11,976 nucleotides of DNA from Candidatus Heimdallarchaeota archaeon LC_2 (GCA_001940725.1 MDVR01000025.1:5213-17188), one strand, 5' to 3'; counted from the stretch's first letter, positions 1 through 7,005 are shown. Numbers and translations are program-made. Notes: generated by a model not told the origin, from the letters alone.

Positions 1-1180
1 CACTATATACAGATTTTATTGCTGGGAAGTTACCTTGATTTTCAAACATAGCAAGTTGGGCATCAAAACTAGCAATCTCTTTTAATAGTAACTTAGCTTC
101 CGCTTGATGTGTGCTTGCAGTAGGAATGGCAAGTACGGCTCCTCCTAATACTGCCGTTCTACAATTTGCTGTATTGCCAACACCACAGATTGTTTCATTA
201 TATGGAAGGGATGTTACACCAAATCTCAGTGTATCAATTGGCCAACCATCTCCAACATCTGTAGATCCATTCAAAAATGGATCACTCAATGAATTTGAAT
301 AGCTAAATGGCCAATTTCGTTGGAACACAGCATTACCTGCCATCCATTTACCAACAGCAGACCCTTCATCTCCAATTAATTCAGATCGTTCTGCGACAGC
401 ATCGGTATCTGTATTATTTAAAGCACCCGTATACCTTTGTGCAATTAAACTATTCCACCATGTCAGTGCAGGTTCGGCGCTTGCTTCAAAATTGGCTGCT
501 GTTCCGGCTGCATTTAGGAAAGTTCCACCTGATGCCCCCATCCATTCAACGAGATTGACTATTCCACCTTCGTAAGTATCTCCTTGGAATACATAACCTT
601 CAAGATCAGAATTTTCTATGATTTCAGACTTGTTATCCAATATCAGATTCAAATTAGTTTTGAATTCTGCCCATGTGTCAAAATCAGTTATAGATTTCCC
701 ATTTCTTGCAAGAATATCAGCTCTATATAATAGTATCCCTGAATCAAAGAAGAATGGGGATGCTATCACTTTTCCATCATATGTCATAGCTTCAGTATGT
801 GCATCCAAATATTTAGCCTGCTCTGTTGAATTCCATATATCCGAAAGATCGACTAACCAATTATTAGACGCAAATTCTGCTGGAAATATCACATCCATTC
901 CTACGATATCAAACTCAGAACTACCTGTGGTAAAAGTAGTAACGAGAAAATCATGTTGATCATCAGCTCTTGAGCCTGAATCTATTACTGTAACGGCGTC
1001 AATTCCTGGGTTTGCAGCCACAAAAGCGGCAACCCTTTGTTCGATGATTGGTACTTGTTGGTTACTCACCAACACTGTCAGTGTGACACCCTGTGCTTGA
1101 GTAGTTGTCAACTGTCAACTTAATCCTAAGAAAGAAGTAATTAGGATCATTATAATCATACTTGTTCGATAAAATTTCAA
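1..1180 (-). CDS. ABC transporter sugar-type solute-binding protein (family 1), 3' end outside window, in-frame TGA in signal peptide
   Basis: Reading the minus strand from TTG at 1180 gives a basic N-terminus (MKFYRTS), a hydrophobic stretch (MIIMILITSFLGLS), an in-frame TGA at 1117-1115, a T/Q-rich linker ending TQAQG, and then about 365 uninterrupted residues to the window edge. The mature part begins with a TLTVLVSNQQVPIIEQRV strand-helix and carries family 1 hallmarks such as FDIVGMDVIF, SPFFFDSGILLYR, TWAEFKTNL, and a late ILLKEIA/EAKLLLKEI helix followed by GNFPAIKS. This family captures sugars or other small solutes outside the cell for an ABC importer; the permease and ATPase genes would lie further left. 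A purine-rich AAGGGGGT lies 7 bases before the TTG and supports that start. The TGA removes the secretion signal from any product started downstream, so the gene is either mutated, mis-sequenced or recoded. The substrate cannot be read from sequence; a maltose/trehalose-type binder is a guess. The family call is firm. Confidence 0.88.
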
Positions 1181-1552
1181 TAGAATACCCCCTTAATTTA
1201 TAATATTAATAGGTGAATTGTAGTATTCTCACCAGTATATTAACGGATTGTCCACAAATTATTAGTGTGTTGCATCTATGAAATAATTTAATATAAATTC
1301 TCAAAAATTGAAAAATCATAATATTGAATATAAACTATCGATAATATATAAATAATCTAGTATAAGAAATATAAATAGGTAATTAATTAAAACATAAAAA
1401 TTTTGTAAAATGTATTCATATGTTAATAATTTAAATAAATAAATCCTATATATTATTAATGAAATTGTCCAAAGATCTTGTAGTTATTGAGCTGATTTAT
1501 TTTCGATGCATTGTTTTGGAAATATTAATCCAGTTTAATTCAATACATCCGT
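1181..1552. other. Gene-poor AT-rich spacer
   Basis: This stretch separates the leader of the solute-binding protein gene from the end of the next minus-strand gene. I see the candidate TATA box at 1236-1243, very AT-rich sequence from 1260 to 1450, and one short possible ORF (1459-1560). There is no tRNA, no repeat array and no long ORF. Confidence 0.5.
1236..1243 (-). promoter_or_regulatory. Candidate TATA box for the solute-binding protein
   Basis: TTAATATA on the minus strand lies about 60 bases before the TTG start. It predicts transcription starting near 1213 and a leader of roughly 33 bases, long enough to carry the GGGGG-type ribosome site seen before the TTG. Confidence 0.35.
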
Positions 1553-1560
1553 TTAATTAA
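1459..1560 (+). CDS. Possible 33-residue leaderless small ORF
   Basis: ATG at 1459 opens a 33-codon frame beginning MKLSKDLVVIELIYF and ending SIHPFN. It is supported only by a TTTAAATA box at 1430-1437, whose spacing would put transcription start at the ATG, the pattern seen for other genes here. Its last 8 bases overlap the end of the convergent 1553-2431 gene. No family is recognisable, and a chance ORF is at least as likely. Confidence 0.15.
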   Translation: MKLSKDLVVIELIYFRCIVLEILIQFNSIHPFN

Positions 1561-2431
1561 AAAATTTTCGAATTGCTGTTATCTGTATTTCCCCTCTATC
1601 TACCAAAATTTTGTTATTGTATAAACCTCCCTCGCAATATGAATTAAATTCAGTTTCAAGTTGAATTGCAAGTTGTTTTATTACAGAGTGATATCTCTGT
1701 TGGTCTAATTTACAAAGATACTCGATCCCAATATCCAGACCATCTAATCGATTCCCATGTAATTTATTCAATTCATTTTGTTTTAGATAAATGATAAATG
1801 ACTCTTCAACCGTCGTATTAATCATATGATACATTAGTTTTTGATACCCTTTTATCAGATATTTATATTTCCAGTGATCATCACCAGCATCGATCTTAAC
1901 ACAGTTTTCGATCATTTCATCAAGTATATTCCTGACCCAAATCGAGGTAATCTGACTTTCATTAAGTTGATTTAGCAATCCATGAGTAGCCATAATTTTT
2001 TCGAGAATATTCAATCCATCAATTGCATTGATTTTACTAAAGATTTTCTGGACTTGGACCTCATCTATGTTTAACAGGAATTTTGATAGGATCTGATAGT
2101 ATTCATCCTTACGAAACATTCTCTTCAGTGTATTAAGATATTTATTTGATGTACTGTTCCTGTTTAATCCTTCGAAATATATATCAATGTTCTCCAATTC
2201 TGGATTGTTTGTTACTATCCTTGAAATGATAATTTGGGTCATATCCAACATGCTTCTTTTTACTTTGTTAGATATATTAAAACAAACCTGTTGATCATGA
2301 AATCTCTGACGATCAGTAATTTTAGAATCGACGGAAACATATGTAATTCCCTTGTACTCATTAATTAGTCGAAGCTGCCTTAATTGCCTTAATCGATCTT
2401 TCCAGCATATAATTTTGGTAAACTCTCCCAT
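1553..2431 (-). CDS. Unrecognised 292-residue protein, probably lacking its true N-terminus
   Basis: I do not recognise this protein. It is soluble, has no membrane segment or signal peptide, and is mostly helical in the middle (residues about 90-220, rich in L, I, K, N, E). The start has an Arg-rich run (DRLRQLRQLRL) followed by a likely strand (GITYVSVDS). The C-terminus (about 255-292) alternates hydrophobic residues as in beta strands (NKILVDRGEIQITAI). ATG at 2431 is the first start in this frame but has no ribosome site and no TATA box at leaderless distance. A coding-like frame beginning at ATG 2493 overlaps it and does have a leaderless-spaced TATA box, so the native protein probably starts there and the sequence contains a one-base frame change between 2449 and 2391. 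It is transcribed away from the lipocalin-like gene at 2692. No function is proposed. Confidence 0.72.
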   Translation of the reverse strand: MGEFTKIICWKDRLRQLRQLRLINEYKGITYVSVDSKITDRQRFHDQQVCFNISNKVKRSMLDMTQIIISRIVTNNPELENIDIYFEGLNRNSTSNKYLNTLKRMFRKDEYYQILSKFLLNIDEVQVQKIFSKINAIDGLNILEKIMATHGLLNQLNESQITSIWVRNILDEMIENCVKIDAGDDHWKYKYLIKGYQKLMYHMINTTVEESFIIYLKQNELNKLHGNRLDGLDIGIEYLCKLDQQRYHSVIKQLAIQLETEFNSYCEGGLYNNKILVDRGEIQITAIRKFFN

Positions 2432-2493
2432 TCTCCAATATCTATTCTGCTATTAATATCTTCTAAAACAATTTTATCCCATTTCAACAGCAT
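2389..2493 (-). other. Likely frameshifted N-terminal segment of the 1553-2431 gene
   Basis: ATG at 2493 opens 34 codons (MLLKWDKIVLEDINSRIDIG, then EWESLPKLYAGKID) that end at TAA 2391-2389. A TCTAAAATG box at 2519-2511 on the same strand is centred about 25 bases before this ATG, as expected for a leaderless transcript. Joining this frame to the 292-residue frame by a -1 shift at the AAAA run (2416-2413) or the GGAAAG site (2403-2398) gives a smooth protein of about 313 residues. Seen: two overlapping coding-like frames. Inferred: they are one gene. Confidence 0.5.
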
Positions 2494-2510
2494 GCCTTAT
2501 CCAAAATCGA

Positions 2511-2519
2511 ACATTTTAG
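2511..2519 (-). promoter_or_regulatory. TATA box for the minus-strand gene starting at 2493
   Basis: TCTAAAATG on the minus strand is centred at about 2515. Transcription would start near 2490, at the ATG of the upstream frame, and not near the ATG at 2431. Confidence 0.4.
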
Positions 2520-2660
2520 ACTATCCCTATCTTAGAATGATTTGCTAATTATTCACACATTTTTGTATATTAAAGATAAAATTTCAGTCATTATACAATC
2601 AAATTTAGCTAATTTCACTTATTACAAATGATTTACACTCTGAAGAAGCTACTATGTTGA

Positions 2661-2669
2661 TATTTAAAA
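2661..2669 (+). promoter_or_regulatory. TATA box for the lipocalin-like gene
   Basis: TATTTAAAA is centred at 2665, 26-27 bases before the GTG at 2692. This is the classical archaeal spacing for a leaderless transcript and is the main reason for choosing GTG 2692 over the ATG at 2719. Confidence 0.55.
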
Positions 2670-2691
2670 GCCATAATTCAAAAAACAAATC

Positions 2692-3861
2692 GTGGGTTAC
2701 CTAATTAGAAAGACATTCATGGATTTCAAAAAGAAAAAGAGGGATTCACTACCCTATAAGTTAGCCTATACTCAATTACCTAAGAAACAGAATTGGTCTT
2801 CTAGTTCCTGGTGGTTTTTTATCTTACTACCAAAAGAAGGCAAAGGTTATGGTCCACGTCAACTTATGTTTGCGTATGCAAGTAGGGTTGGGAAAGATGT
2901 GGGAGTTAATAAGAAATGGGATAGAGGAATTGACCTCAATCGAGATGTCAATGGAGTCGATCAGTTTCAAACTAGTGTCAATCATTGGCATTGGGATGGG
3001 AAAACGATGTACGATGGTTTAGTTCACGAAATTGGGGAAGCTACCATGACTAAAGATGGTAAAATGTCTTGTTGGAATGGATATAAACAGGGCAATAAAA
3101 CCATTAAAAGAGGTGGATCCATGGATCTTGATGAAGATGGGGTTTTTCATGTTAATTTTCAAGGTCAAAATGGAGGAGGAAACTTCATATTTTGGAATAC
3201 ACATGAATCAGAGGCGACTAGTCCTGAAGTAACTGACATGGGAAACAAATTCATCAATTTTAATTTAGTAGCCATGAGAAATGGTATTTTCAAGGGAACA
3301 TTCAGAACTCCTGAAGATGAGGAAATCGAACTAGAGGGTCTTGGCTATTTCCAAAGGGTAATCATGAATTTACCCACAGTTCCATGGTTATGGAATTGGA
3401 CTGTTTTTGCAGACGGAAGTGTATATTCTTATTTTGTCCCATATGTAGGACCTCATGCATTCAGGAGAAAAAGTGGTTATTATAATAAATTTCTAGAAAA
3501 ATTGATTTTACCCATTAGTACTATCTCCACTTTTCATGATGCCAAAACTCACAAAAGTACCACATTTGAAAAAACCATTGTAATCCCAGTTAGCAATGGT
3601 GATGGTCTACCACATTTCAAAGTTTTATCAAAAAATCCTAATGGAGATTTTGTTAAATTTATAGCACAACCAGTTGCTCATACTGAATTTTTATTGGAAA
3701 GACGAATTTTCAAAAGATTATGGCAAACACGATGGGTGTATAATGAGTATCCTATCAATGCATTAAATTTCTCTGCTACAATTGATAATATAAAATTAGA
3801 TACCGAACGACTTGGAAATGGATTTGGTAATTGTGAATATACTTGGGGCATGTCTTTGTAA
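2692..3861 (+). CDS. Probable CrtC/AttH-type lipocalin-like protein
   Basis: This is a 389-residue soluble protein with no signal peptide or membrane helix. It reads as a succession of beta strands with aromatic and Gly turns: WWFFILLPKEGKGYGPRQLM (about 40-59), then WHWDGKTMYDGLV (99-111), GGNFIFWN (162-169), GLGYFQRV (216-223), WTVFADGSVYSYFVPYVG (236-253), and near the end GNGFGNCEYTWG (about 375-386). A two-part beta barrel with GxGY and late G-x-G-x-x-E-x-x-W motifs resembles the carotenoid hydratase CrtC / AttH / tocopherol-cyclase-like lipocalins, which bind or modify isoprenoids and other lipids. The catalytic signature of true CrtC is not evident, so a lipid-binding or lipid-modifying role is only inferred. 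The GTG start is chosen because a TATA box sits at leaderless distance; ATG 2719 is the alternative. It stands alone, divergent from the gene at 2493. Confidence 0.85.
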   Translation: MGYLIRKTFMDFKKKKRDSLPYKLAYTQLPKKQNWSSSSWWFFILLPKEGKGYGPRQLMFAYASRVGKDVGVNKKWDRGIDLNRDVNGVDQFQTSVNHWHWDGKTMYDGLVHEIGEATMTKDGKMSCWNGYKQGNKTIKRGGSMDLDEDGVFHVNFQGQNGGGNFIFWNTHESEATSPEVTDMGNKFINFNLVAMRNGIFKGTFRTPEDEEIELEGLGYFQRVIMNLPTVPWLWNWTVFADGSVYSYFVPYVGPHAFRRKSGYYNKFLEKLILPISTISTFHDAKTHKSTTFEKTIVIPVSNGDGLPHFKVLSKNPNGDFVKFIAQPVAHTEFLLERRIFKRLWQTRWVYNEYPINALNFSATIDNIKLDTERLGNGFGNCEYTWGMSL

Positions 3862-3928
3862 TTTAGGTAATCGGGTTTGTTGACATATTTTGCACCTTTT
3901 TTCATGTTCCTCGCTATTGAAGAATCAG

Positions 3929-3938
3929 TTTATAATTA
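3929..3938 (+). promoter_or_regulatory. TATA box for the first response regulator
   Basis: TTTATAATTA is centred near 3933 and predicts a transcription start close to 3959. That leaves a leader of about 38 bases, unusual in this window, and the leader is filled by the AGGTAAT repeats. Confidence 0.5.
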
Positions 3939-3959
3939 GTAACAATCATATATTACTTT

Positions 3960-3991
3960 AAGGTAATTTCCCACAGATTACCTAAGGTAAT
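3960..3991 (+). promoter_or_regulatory. AGGTAAT inverted/direct repeat cluster over the start site and ribosome site
   Basis: AAGGTAAT occurs at 3960-3967 and again at 3984-3991, with its complement ATTACCT at 3977-3983. The last two form a perfect 15-base palindrome (ATTACCT-A-AGGTAAT), and the first two form an inverted repeat with a 9-base spacer. A further AGGTAAT lies at 3865-3871. The cluster covers the predicted transcription start and includes the likely ribosome site (AAGG at 3984-3987, 9 bases before ATG 3997). It could be an operator or an RNA switch. Confidence 0.45.
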
Positions 3992-3996
3992 GTTTT

Positions 3997-4887
3997 ATGG
4001 CGGGCGATTCATCAATTAGGGTGTTAATAATTGATGACAGTATCCATACTACTACTATGTACCAAAAGATTTTGGAACAGTATTATGTAGTTGATGTGGC
4101 CAATACCATTAAGGAGTCATTTGATATCTTAATTTCAGAATTATTCGACGTTGTTATTCTAGAATACAATTTTGATAGTCAAATTGACGGTATTGAGTAT
4201 TCTAATATTATTAGAAATGCTCAACCGAGTACTTTTATCTTAATGTATTCAAATAAAAAAAATTATGATATGGTAAAACGAGCAATAAATGAAGGCTCTA
4301 TTGACAGATTTCTCAATAAACCTATTAATACAAAAGAACTGAGAAAAATAATTAACTCTGTTTCAAGAGAATATAATAATTCTACAATTAATAAAATGAC
4401 AAATATGGTTAAGCATGGAAAGGCAAAATCAGTAATAGGGAGTGTAATCAATCAGGTAATTGAAAAAGATATGGTTGAAATTCATGGAGTAATTATTTCC
4501 AAGGATTCAATACCAATATATTCAGATATTCCTAATAAACATCTTTTCAATAATTTTTCGGACACATTATTTGCAGGGATGATTTCAGCGCTTGCATTAT
4601 TTGGAGATGAATTGTTCGATTCCGAGGAGGGTTTGAAAACCTTATCCTATGGGAATGTGACCCTATTATTTGATTATATTGAAGACATACAGATCTGCTT
4701 CATATTGACTAATATTAAAACAATTCCTGAAAGCAAGATAACTAGCTCCTTGAAAATAGTTCTTGAAACGATGGAGGATTATATGAAATCAAACAAAAAG
4801 GATTTACGAAGAACACTTATACCTAAAAAAGAATTTGTGTCTTCCTTAACAAACGAATTCTATTTATTACTCAATAAACGAGTTTGA
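3997..4887 (+). CDS. Response regulator: receiver domain with Glu at the phospho-acceptor site, fused to a longin/roadblock-like domain
   Basis: Residues 7-122 form a receiver domain: RVLIIDDS (acidic pair D13-D14), FDVVILEYNF, then DGIEY, S85 in the Thr/Ser switch position, and NKP with the invariant Lys (K108-P109). The residue aligned with the phospho-acceptor Asp is Glu56, so the protein probably cannot be phosphorylated normally and may mimic the phosphorylated state. After a basic linker (about 123-157), residues 158-270 read as a longin/roadblock-like alpha/beta domain: VEIHGVIISKDSIPIYSD, an Ala/Gly/Met-rich helix (FAGMISALALFGDELF, 192-207), then GNVTLLFDYIEDIQICFIL. Such domains usually mediate protein-protein contacts, often with small GTPases. 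There is no DNA-binding output domain. A similar gene follows 95 bases downstream with its own promoter-like boxes. The ATG is preceded by AAGGTAAT. The receiver call is firm; the C-terminal family call is by pattern. Confidence 0.9.
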   Translation: MAGDSSIRVLIIDDSIHTTTMYQKILEQYYVVDVANTIKESFDILISELFDVVILEYNFDSQIDGIEYSNIIRNAQPSTFILMYSNKKNYDMVKRAINEGSIDRFLNKPINTKELRKIINSVSREYNNSTINKMTNMVKHGKAKSVIGSVINQVIEKDMVEIHGVIISKDSIPIYSDIPNKHLFNNFSDTLFAGMISALALFGDELFDSEEGLKTLSYGNVTLLFDYIEDIQICFILTNIKTIPESKITSSLKIVLETMEDYMKSNKKDLRRTLIPKKEFVSSLTNEFYLLLNKRV

Positions 4888-4950
4888 AACCTGTTTTTAG
4901 AAATCATATATTGTCTACTAGAATGTAAATCTAATGAATTTATCCTTGAA

Positions 4951-4982
4951 TATCTTTAACTACTTTTGAGTACTATTTATAA
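4951..4982 (+). promoter_or_regulatory. Two possible TATA boxes before the second response regulator
   Basis: TATCTTTAA (4951-4959) is centred about 27 bases before the TTG at 4983 and would give a leaderless transcript. The better-looking TATTTATAA (4974-4982) would start transcription near 5003, after the first TTG codons. Either the upstream box is used or the true start is further in. Independent transcription from the first regulator is suggested. Confidence 0.35.
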
Positions 4983-5915
4983 TTGATATCGTTGCTGGGA
5001 CACAATGATCGTCACATCCTAATTCTTGATGATCAACCACATATCACCTTCATATTAAAAAAATTTTTGGAAAAATCATACAAGATAATTGAAGCAACTT
5101 CAATTGAAGAAGCCAACATAGCCATTCAAGATGCAGATTTGGACATTTCTATAGCACTTATCGATTTTAATCTAAAGGAAAAAATGGATGGAATTGAATA
5201 TGCTCGGATGTTGAAGAAGAATCATGTCTTAACACAAATTATTATTATTTCAGGAATTTCTTCATATGATTTAGCTATTAAAGCCTTGAATAGTGGAGTG
5301 ATTAATGCTTTAATTAACAAACCTTTTGATTTTGAACAGATAACATTGGTAGTTGATGAACACATGGAGATCTGGAACAAAAATAAACAAATTTTATTAG
5401 AGCAAATTGATGAGTATTCTCGGTTTGGAATATTAAATGAAGAATTACTAAAATCAACAAATTTATCTGTACCTGATTTAATTCGATTAATTAAAAATCG
5501 CTCACATGGGAAATTTGATTTGTTAGGTTTTGGTGTAACTAAAGGAGAAAAAATTTTACTAAAATATTTTATAGATAAAACAATTCAATCCAAATATACT
5601 CCAATGTTTGCTAAATTTATCCAGACCTTGTCAATTTTAAATCTTGATTTATTTGTGGAAGCTGAATCTCATCGATTAGAAGAATTAACCATGGAAGATG
5701 TATCCATTTTGTTCAGGTCTGTAAACATGATTAATTACTCATTTTTCATAAGAGGAGAGCCCACAAATCGACTTGAATTTTCTGAAGGAGTAGATCGCAT
5801 CACTTCGGAATTATCCTTTCATACAAGAAATTTTGAAAAGTCTATGACTCGTGAATTGAAAGAGAAGATGATCGCACATTTCACTGAATTTAAAGAGACT
5901 TTCACTTATCAATAA
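4983..5915 (+). CDS. Response regulator: canonical receiver domain fused to a divergent longin/roadblock-like domain
   Basis: Paralogue of the preceding gene, with the same layout and length (310 versus 296 residues). The receiver (11-127) has all key residues: D16-D17 acidic pair, phospho-acceptor D61 in IALIDFNL, S90 as the switch Ser, and K113-P114 in NKP; it shares DGIEY with its neighbour. A helical linker (128-175) leads to residues 177-275, which match the neighbour's C-terminal domain in order (GFGVTKGEKILLKYF, a helix ending NLDLFVEAES, then EDVSILFRSVNMINYSFFI) but with low identity and without the Gly-Met-rich helix. A short charged helix ends the protein. It should accept phosphate from a histidine kinase, though none is in this window. 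Start: TTG 4983 or TTG 4992; no ATG is available before the receiver. It ends inside a palindrome shared with the convergent gene. Confidence 0.88.
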   Translation: MISLLGHNDRHILILDDQPHITFILKKFLEKSYKIIEATSIEEANIAIQDADLDISIALIDFNLKEKMDGIEYARMLKKNHVLTQIIIISGISSYDLAIKALNSGVINALINKPFDFEQITLVVDEHMEIWNKNKQILLEQIDEYSRFGILNEELLKSTNLSVPDLIRLIKNRSHGKFDLLGFGVTKGEKILLKYFIDKTIQSKYTPMFAKFIQTLSILNLDLFVEAESHRLEELTMEDVSILFRSVNMINYSFFIRGEPTNRLEFSEGVDRITSELSFHTRNFEKSMTRELKEKMIAHFTEFKETFTYQ

Positions 5916-5920
5916 GTGAA
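5901..5920. repeat. Perfect 20-bp inverted repeat at the junction of two convergent stop codons
   Basis: TTCACTTAT (5901-5909), CA, ATAAGTGAA (5912-5920). Both convergent genes read through it in equivalent registers, so both end in Phe-Thr-Tyr: FTYQ-stop on the plus strand and FTY-stop on the minus strand. As RNA it could give a weak AU-rich stem at the end of either transcript, possibly helping bidirectional termination. It is not followed by a U-tract. Confidence 0.6.
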
Positions 5921-6487
5921 GAAGTTATATTTTCGTCTATGTATTTTAAAGGGAAGATATTGTTCTAACAACTGCTTGGGGATCTCATTTTGAATTGCAA
6001 AGTAAATATCAACTACTATTTCAGCATCATTTGATCGTGGAGTTTCAGTCGGAAATATTTCTAAAATTGCGTTGATTTGAAGATTGTGTTGATTACAAAA
6101 ATCAAACAAATACTCATACGTCTCAGAAAGCTTCTCATATTTAGTATTATTGTAGGTAAATAAATAATGTGAATTGGTTAATTTATATTCAGAAAGATGA
6201 CTATATTGTGCTTTGTTTATTTTATTATAATCAAAGTCCTGCCAGACATTTTTTCCCAAAAACCACTTCTTGCTCGATTGAAAATCTGTTGTAATAATAC
6301 AAAGATCACCCACATTAGGGTCATCTGGAAATAATGAATGAATATCATCTTGAGATAAATTGAAGATCTCTTGCTTCTCCATACCCTTAGAATTTAGGAG
6401 AATTGACATATTATTTCGATTGATAAAAAAAATCTCCATATCTTGTGTTTCTCTCCCTAATCTATTAAGTTGTGGTTTTGTATTCAT
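5909..6487 (-). CDS. GyrI-like (AraC effector-binding-type) small-molecule-binding protein
   Basis: A 192-residue soluble protein. Residues about 100-165 fit the second half of a GyrI/BmrR-type effector-binding domain: HYLFTYNN, then the helix KYEKLSETYEYLFDFCNQHN, then LQINAILEIFPTE and the closing strand EIVVDIYFAIQ. The first half (about 20-80) would supply the matching strand-helix-strand unit ending DLCIITTDF and WFLGK. These domains bind hydrophobic ligands, or in stand-alone form act as ligand-sequestering or esterase-like proteins. No DNA-binding region is attached. The start is well fixed: AAGGAG at 6498-6493 lies 5 bases before the ATG, the best ribosome site in the window. The GAG of that site is followed directly by the stop codon of the upstream remnant (6492-6490), so the two frames were probably a translationally coupled pair. 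It overlaps the convergent regulator by 7 bases. Confidence 0.82.
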   Translation of the reverse strand: MNTKPQLNRLGRETQDMEIFFINRNNMSILLNSKGMEKQEIFNLSQDDIHSLFPDDPNVGDLCIITTDFQSSKKWFLGKNVWQDFDYNKINKAQYSHLSEYKLTNSHYLFTYNNTKYEKLSETYEYLFDFCNQHNLQINAILEIFPTETPRSNDAEIVVDIYFAIQNEIPKQLLEQYLPFKIHRRKYNFFTY

Positions 6488-6489
6488 TA

Positions 6490-6725
6490 TTACTCCTTAC
6501 GATGAATACCATCGATTAAATTTATTATTTGTTGATGATCTTTCCAAGTTGGACCTAAATGTATTTCCTCTATTTTTGGATAACACTCTATTATTTCTTC
6601 ATATGGCAACACTGCATTTTTTTCTTTTCCATGTTCATGTTTCAAATTTTTAACAATCAATTAGCTTCGATTGGATCGCTAAAGAAAATCATATTATCTT
6701 GATCTTGTTCCGTTTGAAAATCAAT
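6490..6725 (-). pseudogene. Broken coding remnant upstream of the GyrI-like gene
   Basis: Two coding-like segments abut in different frames. One, open after a TAA at 6728-6726, reads IDFQTEQDQDNMIFFSDPIE and then AN before a TGA at 6659-6657. The other, open from TTG 6660, gives 56 residues (LIVKNLKHEHGKEK through EEIHLGPTWKDHQQIINLID to HRKE) and stops 2 bases before the next gene's ATG. A single indel near 6660 would join them into about 79 residues, but no promoter or proper start is visible upstream. I do not recognise the family. The 56-residue piece might still be translated from TTG. Confidence 0.45.
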
Positions 6726-6731
6726 TTATGA

Positions 6732-6973
6732 GAAAGTACCTCGGTAATACAATTAACACCCAAACGTTCAACAATTAATGGCGATCGATTTACGACTGTA
6801 ACAATTAATGAGGTTCAAGGTAAATTATTAAAAGACATTAATTTGAATTTACTCATGAGTTGAATAACAAATTGGCGAGTGAAGTAGATTTCGATTACTA
6901 TAAATTTGGAATAGAAAGTCACAGAGATAAACTTAATAGACAAATTGAGAATGGAAGAATGGTGGAGAAATAA
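6732..6973 (+). pseudogene. Broken coding remnant, plus strand
   Basis: Frame one (6732-6860) reads coding-like through PKRSTINGDRFTTVTINEVQ and GKLLKDIN, then stops at TGA 6861-6863. Frame two, open from 6842, continues EFTHELNNKLASEVDFDYYK, then FGIESHRDKLNRQIENGRMV and ends at TAA 6971-6973. A single-base indel near 6842 joins them into about 80 residues. Frame one is also coding-like before an in-frame TGA at 6729-6731 (SFDWIAKENHIILILF from 6663). At least one stop and one frame change therefore break this gene. No start codon or promoter fits, and no family is recognised. Confidence 0.4.
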
Positions 6974-6977
6974 CCAA

Positions 6978-6986
6978 ATAATAAAT
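6978..6986 (+). promoter_or_regulatory. TATA-like box for the membrane protein gene
   Basis: ATAATAAAT is centred about 26-27 bases before ATG 7009, fitting a leaderless transcript starting at that ATG and not at the TTG one codon earlier. Confidence 0.4.
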
Positions 6987-7005
6987 TATCCTATGAGTTG
7001 AATTT

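Noticed and set aside
111..959. Three plus-strand ORFs opposite the solute-binding protein gene
   Set aside because: The minus strand gives one continuous, clearly homologous protein over the same bases.
3019..3204. Minus-strand ORF inside the lipocalin-like gene
   Set aside because: It is antisense to a strongly coding frame, with no promoter or ribosome site and no protein-like pattern.
6360..6653. 97-codon plus-strand ORF over the start of the GyrI-like gene
   Set aside because: It is antisense to the GyrI-like N-terminus and the 56-residue remnant, both of which look more protein-like, and no start signal precedes it.
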